From positions 1-15,968 of the forward strand of contig JAKAAE010000024.1 in NCBI GenBank assembly GCA_021797225.1: a stretch of DNA of 15,968 nucleotides. The letters run 5' to 3'. The position numbers were made by a program, and so were the translations under genes. Below, in pieces: positions 1 to 7,400 of this stretch (position 1 is the stretch's first letter; each line of letters starts with the position of its first letter). The stretch is from Thermoplasmata archaeon (lineage in GTDB: Archaea; Thermoplasmatota; Thermoplasmata; Thermoplasmatales; Thermoplasmataceae). The notes under the pieces are model-generated. The model was given only the letters and a program-made list of their open reading frames with translations. It had not been told where the DNA came from and did not search any database.

Positions 1-34
1 CTCAGTGAGCTCTCAGAATGCACCCCAGATCTGG
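1..34 (+). repeat. Left-edge copy of a 34-nt inverted duplication
   Basis: Bases 1-34 are a perfect reverse complement of 2434-2467, inside the 815-aa gene. Identity stops at base 35. Both copies are read in the same codon frame (LSELSECTPDL). Because the match touches the very edge of the window, a contig-end chimera is the simplest explanation. Confidence 0.9.
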
Positions 35-339
35 ACAGATGCGCATCTGTATACGGCAGTCAGGGATTTGAATCTGACTATACCGGTGTAATCTGGGGCA
101 GGGACCTTGTATGGCGTGATAATAAATGGTCTCTTGGAGATAACTGTGAGGATTTCGAAATAAAGAGAATTTTTAACAGGGCAAGGGATGGTAATACTGA
201 TTTGTTTAACCACGTTATAAATCTCTTGATTAACAGGTACAGAATTTTATTAACAAGGGGAATCTCAGGAACATACATATTCTGTGAGGATGATGAAACA
301 TCAGAGCATATTAAGAGCATTATAAAAAATGTGGGATAA
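1..339 (+). CDS. DUF2075-type P-loop NTPase/helicase, 3' end only (partial)
   Basis: This reading frame is open from the first base and stops with TAA at 337-339, giving about 112 residues; the 5' part lies outside the window. The translation holds QGFE, DYTGVIWGRDL and then LLTRGISGTYIFCED near the end. This is the pattern I know from the C-terminus of DUF2075 domains (superfamily 1-like NTPases, often fused to GIY-YIG or Schlafen-like domains and common in defence islands). The QGFE stretch and LLTRG correspond to late helicase motifs. The catalytic Walker motifs would be upstream and cannot be checked. The first 34 bases (LSELSECTPDL) duplicate, inverted, part of the 815-aa gene at 2434-2467, so genuine sequence of this gene probably begins near base 35. 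It converges on the minus-strand defence operon. Confidence 0.6.
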   Translation, partial: LSELSECTPDLDRCASVYGSQGFESDYTGVIWGRDLVWRDNKWSLGDNCEDFEIKRIFNRARDGNTDLFNHVINLLINRYRILLTRGISGTYIFCEDDETSEHIKSIIKNVG

Positions 340-420
340 TAAAAACGAATAGGGTTAAAATATGGTATAAATTAATATCATGATGATATATTTATTTAAT
401 TACTGGATTCGGATCAACGC

Positions 421-440
421 CTAAAAATAATAAAAATTAT
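421..440 (-). terminator. Possible T-rich terminator after the defence operon
   Basis: On the minus strand, just downstream of the last operon gene, the transcript would read through a run made almost only of T and A with several T clusters. Archaeal termination commonly uses such tracts. There is no clear stem, and the intergenic gap between the convergent genes (340-453) is A+T-rich throughout, so this is only a suggestion. Confidence 0.3.
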
Positions 441-453
441 CCGGGATGACCGG

Positions 454-1122
454 TTATTTTGAATTAATATTGTATGAGCATATATTGTTCAATGGGCATA
501 TATTGCATTGCGGGATGGATCTGCACACAATTGCACCGAGATCAAGAATTGCATATCCAAATTTTACCGGTTCTGAACCACCCAGTGCCGTTTCATATGC
601 GGGATTCAGTACATGACCCTTTCTAAGCTGCTCACTGATCCGAATGCCCAGCATCCTGGAAAATATCCTCACAGTGTTTGCATCAATTAGCGGGTCATTG
701 AGGCCGAATCCAAACACCCTTACTGCCGAAACCGTATAATCACCAAATCCCGGAATTTTTTCAAGCATTTTGCGTTTAGCAGGTATTTTATCATTATAGT
801 TTTTACATACATATTCAGCAGCAGCTACCATTAAGCCCGTTCTCCTATTAATTCCAAGATGTGATACCGCATCCTCAATAAAATCAGCACCTGCACTGGC
901 AAGGCAGCACATGCCGTCACATTTCCGTGTAATGTTAAGATATGCATTAATCACCTGTGATGCCCGGGTTCTTCTAAGAAGCAGTTCGGATATGGCAACC
1001 CTGAACGGATCAAATGTGTACCTCCATGGAAAGCTTCTGTAATTGTTTCCTCCCCATTTAATCAGCAGTTCGGCCATGTTACTGCTTTTCAGTGATTCCA
1101 GCTGTGCTGCTGACAATTTCAT
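454..1122 (-). CDS. mig: HhH-GPD DNA glycosylase, T/G-mismatch (Mig/MutY-like) type
   Basis: A 222-aa base-excision repair enzyme predicted to remove T from T:G mismatches. FPWR (31-34) and ELLLRRT (46-52) match the archaeal Mig glycosylase better than MutY. The helix-hairpin-helix reads IPGFGDYT (123-130), with Tyr129 where Mig has its characteristic Tyr and MutY has Ser. LIDANTVR (145-152) carries catalytic Asp147. The C-terminal [4Fe-4S] cysteines are C200, C206, C209 and C215, with spacing C-x5-C-x2-C-x5-C; the usual first gap is six. Length is nearly that of Mig (about 221 aa). I chose the ATG at 1122 because GGAGG lies about 8 nt upstream; a TTG at 1140 would add six residues. It overlaps the methyltransferase gene by 44 nt, implying translational coupling. 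Context suggests repair of deaminated 5-methylcytosine. A MutY-like A:G activity is less likely, and specificity cannot be proven from sequence. Confidence 0.85.
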   Translation of the reverse strand: MKLSAAQLESLKSSNMAELLIKWGGNNYRSFPWRYTFDPFRVAISELLLRRTRASQVINAYLNITRKCDGMCCLASAGADFIEDAVSHLGINRRTGLMVAAAEYVCKNYNDKIPAKRKMLEKIPGFGDYTVSAVRVFGFGLNDPLIDANTVRIFSRMLGIRISEQLRKGHVLNPAYETALGGSEPVKFGYAILDLGAIVCRSIPQCNICPLNNICSYNINSK

Positions 1123-2026
1123 GCATGATCCCTCCAACAATTTTTGAAAATACTGGACTCACAGAATCAACAATCATCTGGTACCTTATTCCCCTTCCGA
1201 CCCCATGCGGGAACGGATACCCATCAAACCCCATTATTCTGAGTGCCTCCAGCACCGATATTACCCTCGGATCATCCGAATCAATGCCATGATCCGGATG
1301 TAATGTGTATGTTTTCATAATATTGCCAAATGATGGTGCCGGGCTGTCCCATGCCAGCTGACGCCAGCCAAATTTTCCTGTTATGTAATATTTTTTATAT
1401 TTTTCAATGGTTTTCATGTGTGGCCACTCATGCCCCGGCAGGCTGTTTTCTGGTTCATTTCTCAGGTACCATATGGCATCCCGGACCGTTCTGTAATCCC
1501 TCCTTTTTCTGCTAATATTATCAAATATGGTATTTTCACTGCCAAGCATCCCTGAAATAAAAAATCTTTTTCTTGCAACAGGCGCACCGAAATCTGAATA
1601 TCTGTACATCTCTGATGATACAGAATATCCTGCATTTTCCATTCTAACAATTGATTCCGCAATTACGGGGTCATTCCTTATTGCCGGAACATTTTCCATT
1701 ATAAAAAATAGTGGTCTAATCCTTAAAACAGTATCAAAGAATACATTTACAAGATTATAATCCCTGTGATTGCCTCCACGCCTGTGAAGGTTGACTGTTG
1801 ACCACGGCCTGCATGGTGGGCCGCCTATAACACCGGTATAATTTCCATTAACCTGATCCATATAAAGATTCCTTACCAGGGCATTCCCGCCTGTAAGTAT
1901 TTTATATGTTTCCGCGGCCGTTTTATTAATATCGATGCCGGTGACATCAAATCCCGAGGATGCAAAGCCGTATGAAAATCCCCCCATACCCGAGAACAGA
2001 TCCAGAATGCTTAATGTATTTTTCAT
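1079..2026 (-). CDS. drmMII: DNA (cytosine-5-)-methyltransferase, DISARM class 2 type
   Basis: A 315-aa SAM-dependent C5-cytosine methyltransferase. Motif I is LDLFSGMGGFSYGF (from residue 8), motif IV GGPPC with catalytic Cys72, motif VI MENV (Glu111), and motif VIII ARKRFFISG (Arg152 and Arg154). The target-recognition region spans about 165-245, followed by a motif IX-like segment (VISVLEALRIMGF). Motif X is weak: MIVDSVSP stands where GNSVP is usual. The ATG follows directly on the TGA of the 815-aa gene with no gap, and GGTGGTG inside that gene can serve as its ribosome site. Beside a DrmA/DrmB protein it fits the self-marking methylase of class 2 DISARM. The target site cannot be read from sequence. 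The 3' end overlaps the glycosylase gene by 44 nt. Confidence 0.9.
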   Translation of the reverse strand: MKNTLSILDLFSGMGGFSYGFASSGFDVTGIDINKTAAETYKILTGGNALVRNLYMDQVNGNYTGVIGGPPCRPWSTVNLHRRGGNHRDYNLVNVFFDTVLRIRPLFFIMENVPAIRNDPVIAESIVRMENAGYSVSSEMYRYSDFGAPVARKRFFISGMLGSENTIFDNISRKRRDYRTVRDAIWYLRNEPENSLPGHEWPHMKTIEKYKKYYITGKFGWRQLAWDSPAPSFGNIMKTYTLHPDHGIDSDDPRVISVLEALRIMGFDGYPFPHGVGRGIRYQMIVDSVSPVFSKIVGGIMHEIVSSTAGITEKQ

Positions 2027-4474
2027 TCAGGCACCACCATGATCATTACCATATACCACCATTGCATTTATATCTGTATCTGCAATCTGAAAGCATGCAC
2101 GTGAAACCTGAAAACTTTTTCCAGATTTGCCAAGGGAGGATATCATTGTCCTAAGCCTCTCGCTGAGATTGGGATATCTGCCGTGAAGTAATCTGTTCCT
2201 AATTGCCTGTATGCCAACGCATGCACCATAACATTTTATGGCCATGGCATCTGTAAAATCTTTATTTCCGTCCATTTGATGTATGAATTCAAATATCCTA
2301 ATCATATCTGCCAGGTTTTTTGGCCTCTCTATTCTGTACATGTAAACATATTTGTAGGTCTCTGTTATCCGCCACCATGTGGATATGTAGTAAGCGTTAC
2401 TTGCTGTTATTCCAAGGGATGATATGCTTTTGGCCAGATCTGGGGTGCATTCTGAGAGCTCACTGAGACTGTCAAGCCAAATTCTGGATATTTTATATGC
2501 CTCGGAAAATTCCATGCCATTTACCCTTATTCCAGCCCCATTCTCTATAAGGAAGTATGTTAAACGGGCCTTTACCGATGCGTAGAAGCCACTTCTGTCG
2601 AGCGGTATAAAGCTGCCCATAATATCATTTATTATATTGCGGTCATCTGTGTTTAATTCCACAAGATTATCCGACTTGATTACATATATATCCATGCCTG
2701 TGGGAAGGACAAGAAGATTGCCGGTACTGTCATAAAGTGCAAGCATTCTCTCACCCCTTTTTATTGTGTACCTAGAGCTTTGACCGCTACTATCATACTC
2801 ATCACCGTAATTGTGCGGATCTGATAATACGGGTATGTACTCATAATCAATGCCTGAAATTCCGGATTTTCCAATGCCATCCATTATATCAGATACCATG
2901 TCTGGCATGTTTTTATCATTAAAAATAAAATAATTTGTGTAGTCAAGATATCTCCTGTATTTAAAGAAATCATTAATGTAATCCTGGTAATCCGGATCAG
3001 AGAAAACAATTATTCTTTCTGCCTGCACCAGTTCCGGATTAAAGCTCTTTGGTATGAATGTCATAATAACATTTCTGAACCGTGATCTGGAGAGCCTGTA
3101 CAGGCTGGCTGTTTTAATATTTTTAAGTCCGTGGCGTGCCAGGGCGTCGGGTATTGCCGAATTTTTGAAAATTACAATGCAGTTGTCCGGTGAATCCATA
3201 TTGTTTTTATGCACGTATTCTGCAACCTCATCTGCCCATGGGTTTGCATCTCTATCAGGTATTGATCCGCATAGAACCCCGTAATCACCGTTTTTGGCGT
3301 TAAAGGCATCATTAATAATATCATCCAGTCCTTTATCATCCGGATTAGTTGAAATACTGTTTAAATGAGTGAGTGTAATCCTTGCAATTTTTAATAAAGA
3401 ATCAAGCCTTTTCTGCAGGCATTTATCAGAGAGTTTAATATGAGGATTCCTGTTATATTTGACAATTTCCACATGAGGAGTTCTTGGTAACGTAATATCC
3501 GGGAGGTTGGTTTTATCATCAATACGGGCAATAAACTCAAAGGATTTTAGCGTGGCAATGCATTCCACTCCCGTATTTTTGATGGCCCCATTAATTTCAT
3601 CCCGGTTAAAATCTCCCACAATTAAGACCGTTCTTCCATCAAGATTTTGCTTTAACCTCGGAAAATCCACATCATTTATGAATGGATTTATTATGTTCAG
3701 GATTATTACCAGCCTAGGCTGATATCTTTCAATATTGCTGATCAGCCTGTCAGGATTTACATACTCATGGAAGATTAAATTATCCCTGGCCCTATCAGAT
3801 ATCATTGTTTCGCTGTGTTCATAAAAAGATTTAAAATCCTCCCTGTTATACAGTTTAATTTTGCCAAACCTGCTCATTGATGGTTTTCCATGCGCCTGAA
3901 TTATAACCCTGCCGGTATAATATTCACCATACCTCTCCCTTATCCTTCTGATAAAACCATTTCTGTTTCCAGCGTGAATTCTGCCATGAACTGAAAGCTC
4001 CCTTATGGTATAGGCGTACGACCTTACCTTTGGAAATACATCAATTTTATCGGTACCATTTACCGGGGAATTTGATGGTGCATCATCCTGAACATATATA
4101 AGATCGGGGATCTGTTTGGCCAGAATGGATGTTCCTGAAACCGTATCACCATCAGGCACCACAATCATAACATTTTCACTGTTTTTAATGAGATATTCAT
4201 AACCCAGAACCGTGGCAAAAATTTCTGGATTTCTGAAGGGCCATGTTACAACAAGAATCCTTTCAGGTTTGTTTCCAGCAATCCACTCAATATATGAGGC
4301 CTCAATATCATTTAGACGGATCCTCCATGGAAGCGCCTGCCCAAATATATGGCATTCCGTCCCATCGCCGGTGCATATGTGGTATTTCCCACAGTTTCTT
4401 ATTATACTCCCTGGCCCTTCAAGCGGGGAACCACACTCTGGACACTGCGGTATTACATGATAGTAGTTATTCAT
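2027..4474 (-). CDS. Large DISARM-operon protein, possibly a divergent DrmE
   Basis: An 815-aa protein I do not firmly recognise. It opens with a zinc-ribbon-like segment (CPEC at 11-14, then C28, C34 and C41). After this comes a long alpha/beta region with strand-like stretches (ILVVTWPF, VMIVVPDGD, LVIILNI, TVLIVGD) resembling Rossmann or helicase-type cores, but I see no Walker A GxxxxGK[TS] and no DEAD box. Near the C-terminus, AIRNRLLHG has an R-x4-H pattern (Arg759, His764) like that of HEPN ribonucleases, which may be chance. There is no HKD motif, so it is not a DrmC phospholipase-D nuclease. The ATG overlaps the TAA of drmAB by one base (TAATG), with GGGTG just upstream. Its size and place between DrmAB and the methylase fit DrmE of class 2 DISARM; that name is inference from context. 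Confidence 0.45.
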   Translation of the reverse strand: MNNYYHVIPQCPECGSPLEGPGSIIRNCGKYHICTGDGTECHIFGQALPWRIRLNDIEASYIEWIAGNKPERILVVTWPFRNPEIFATVLGYEYLIKNSENVMIVVPDGDTVSGTSILAKQIPDLIYVQDDAPSNSPVNGTDKIDVFPKVRSYAYTIRELSVHGRIHAGNRNGFIRRIRERYGEYYTGRVIIQAHGKPSMSRFGKIKLYNREDFKSFYEHSETMISDRARDNLIFHEYVNPDRLISNIERYQPRLVIILNIINPFINDVDFPRLKQNLDGRTVLIVGDFNRDEINGAIKNTGVECIATLKSFEFIARIDDKTNLPDITLPRTPHVEIVKYNRNPHIKLSDKCLQKRLDSLLKIARITLTHLNSISTNPDDKGLDDIINDAFNAKNGDYGVLCGSIPDRDANPWADEVAEYVHKNNMDSPDNCIVIFKNSAIPDALARHGLKNIKTASLYRLSRSRFRNVIMTFIPKSFNPELVQAERIIVFSDPDYQDYINDFFKYRRYLDYTNYFIFNDKNMPDMVSDIMDGIGKSGISGIDYEYIPVLSDPHNYGDEYDSSGQSSRYTIKRGERMLALYDSTGNLLVLPTGMDIYVIKSDNLVELNTDDRNIINDIMGSFIPLDRSGFYASVKARLTYFLIENGAGIRVNGMEFSEAYKISRIWLDSLSELSECTPDLAKSISSLGITASNAYYISTWWRITETYKYVYMYRIERPKNLADMIRIFEFIHQMDGNKDFTDAMAIKCYGACVGIQAIRNRLLHGRYPNLSERLRTMISSLGKSGKSFQVSRACFQIADTDINAMVVYGNDHGGA
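2434..2467 (-). repeat. Internal copy of the 34-nt inverted duplication
   Basis: This segment of the 815-aa gene is repeated perfectly, in reverse complement, at bases 1-34. Here it sits in continuous coding sequence (LSELSECTPDL), so this is probably the original copy. Confidence 0.9.
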
Positions 4475-7400
4475 TAAAACACCCAGATGTTCCTGTCAAG
4501 GAACGTGTTGTAGTACTCGCAGGACGTTTCTGGAAGCATGATGCAGCTGTAGCACGCGGCACCATTGCCCTCTTTCGGATTCCATTTTTTATCAGAGCAG
4601 AAGGGATCATTTGAGCATTCGTTTATGTATCCTGCTGCATCACCGATTATTTCGTCAAGAAGCCTTTCTTTAACTAGATCGGTAAGCCCGCCTGTGGACC
4701 CATCGGACCCCGGGAGGTTTGAGTATATGAGAATTCCATAACCTGCCTGTGTGGAGTAAACCCTTTCCCTTAATGATGCCAGGGAATATCCGGTTCTGTA
4801 AGATACCGCCCTTATGAGTGCATGGGACACTGTATGAAGCATGGTGAATTCCTCAGAATTGGTATAGTTTCCCCAGTTTCTGGTGATGTTATTATCCGTA
4901 ACCGGAAACCATTTATAATCAGGTTTCATGTACTTTTGCATGATCTTTTCCATACCTGCCGGTGTTGTGTAGATAAATATGGCGTCACCATTGTTTATCA
5001 TACCCGGAATATATTTATTTCCATTAAAGTTAAATGCAGATTCAACAATCTGAGGGGGCGCATTCGAATTTTTTGAATCCCTTATGTTTCTTACATATGA
5101 TGGCTGCATGATGAGCATTTCAATCTGTTCCACGCCAGCATATTTAAATCCGTTTAAGTTTTCAGAATTAAACGGACCGGTAAGCCTGAATTTATCATTT
5201 TGTGGATCCTGAATTCTGTACTCGCAGCTGTTATAAAGAAATTCAAACTCCATCTGCATTATTGAACCAATACCTGCCTGGCCTGTATTTTGGTTGATAA
5301 TCTTATTAATTGCATCCGCCAGTTTATTTATATCGCCCGGGGTGTCAAGCCCGTATCTTGATTTTATATCATCATACTGCCTATCATTAATCAGGGTACC
5401 AATCATTGACCCAAGAAAATCTTTAATAACCTGTACGTTATGATTTTTGTCTATAAAATTTGCTATTGTTTGCAGCACATTATGCGGTAGCTGGGCAAGA
5501 GTTCCCTGCTGTGGCAGGTTAAGAATCATGTACACATTTGGGTATCTGAGCGATGATGCCTGCCTCTGAACAACGTGCATTTTGTAATTGCATTGATTGC
5601 CTGAATTGCTTTTCTGTGCTCCCCTCTCTGGAAATCTGCCGGTGCATTTGAATGAAATTGAATAAACATCGTGCATGCTTTTTGATTTCTGGCATACAGG
5701 GCACTTAATTTGAATGGATTTCAGGCTCTGTGATTTCTGAATCCATAAATAGTATGCCGGCCTGTGTTGGATGCCTGATCCGTGAACAGCATAGTGCCAG
5801 GCCATATCATCCATGTGACCTGCAGGACAGGCCATAATAAATCTTGTCTGTGTGCTGTATTTTTCATAGTGGCATACGGGGCATTCTTTCTTTTCATTTG
5901 ATGAATGGTAAAGTATGGATGCATTTATACCTAATTTTTTATGCGCCGGATCATTAGTGCAGACCCTCCACGATGGAAAATACCCTGTATCATAAAGTAC
6001 ATCACCAGGTTTATCAGGCAGGATTGCCTGATTTGATGGTAGCTCAAGGACGTGAATGTCATTACCGGATCCAAAAACAGCTTTTAGAAGCATATTAACA
6101 TGGCTGTTTAATCTTGGTGTCAGGTCAAAGTGATCAAGGATTGTTGAAATTCCTTTTTGCCTGATTTTATAAATCCTGTCTGCCATTATCACTGAGGCAA
6201 ACTCATTTCCCTCAATTAGAGCCCCGGGTCCGTATCCAAAAACAAACTGTGATGTTCTTATGCAGAATCCGTTAAAATTGCCAGATTCCTCAACATCACG
6301 CAGGGATTGCAGTGCATTTTCATACACAATCATGGGCCGTGATTGCAGGTATTTATCCTGCGGCATGCCAAGTACAACGGCATTGTAGCATTTACCGGAT
6401 GCACTGTTCTGACCACGGTATATCATATGGCTGTTTGAAAAGCCAAAATTTTGTGGGCCTGATTTTGCAATGGAGATCCATTTGTCAATTATTCTCCCAT
6501 AGTTATCAGCTATCTGCTGTGAGTTTGTGCACCTTATTCTATTTTTTGTAAAATCCAGAAAATTACTCACCGTTGCCCTGGATGAAACTATATCCCGGGC
6601 CGAACCGGGCGGTCTTAGGTTGGGGTCTAATGCCCTTGCATATGCAACAAAGGCCGGTCCAGCTGCCCTGTTCATGGATCCGGTGGACCATGGCGAAACG
6701 GGTGAATTCTCCACAAAGGCATGTATCCTGTCATGATACTGCAGGAACATCTCATAGTGGCTCCTATCACGTGGCCGGGCTATGTTATAAAGTATGACCA
6801 CCAGTGCCTTCTTTGATCTGCCAACCCTTCCGGTTGCCTGTATGTATTCCGAGGTCATTTTTGGCTGCCCTGACACAACCATAAGTGAGAGCCGGGATAT
6901 GTCAACCCCGGTGCCAAACATCGATGTTGTTATAAGCGCATCGGCGTTGGTTCTTATACTTTTTTGATCCCACGCCTCCAGCCTCTCAAGTATCAATGGT
7001 ATGTCCTGCGACCCTGCACGGGATGACAGCCCCTCTACATTAAAGGGGTCCAGATATATATTCCCGGCAACATTTATCCTCTGCATCACATCCTCATGAT
7101 AAAGGGACTCTGCTATGGAAAGCTCCTTAATTGAGTTAAAGTATAGCACAGGAGTCCAGAAGTATTTTATATCAGTATCTGTTTCATTCCTGTATTTTGT
7201 TTTTATGATGTTTGTGATTATATCTATAAGTGCAGACTGCATGCTTGTTCCTGTTGCCATTATTCCCATGTAAACCCTTCCCGGCCCGTCAGGATTAATA
7301 TCACCAGGATCCAAATTTTCGGGGGTTTTAAAGAAATAGGAATCAGATGATGATATGCCGCCCGGTGGAAACAGCATGCCCTTTCTTGCAAAGAGCCTGC

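Noticed and set aside
454..1122. Annotating the glycosylase as plain MutY or endonuclease III
   Set aside because: Tyr129 in the hairpin, ELLLRRT and the 222-aa length without the MutY C-terminal Nudix-like domain fit the Mig T/G-mismatch type better, and there is no catalytic Lys as in endonuclease III.
2027..4474. The 815-aa protein as DrmC (phospholipase-D nuclease)
   Set aside because: It is about three times too long and has no HxK-x4-D motif; the only HxK (AHGKPSM) lacks the Asp and the GSxN that follow in that family.
4212..4614. Plus-strand open frames opposite the start of the 815-aa gene
   Set aside because: They lie antisense to well-supported coding sequence, have no family motifs and read as Ser/Pro/His-rich shadow translation.
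5519..6797. Several short frames on both strands within drmAB
   Set aside because: All overlap the DrmB or helicase coding region, whose motifs are continuous; none has motifs, a promoter or a ribosome site of its own.
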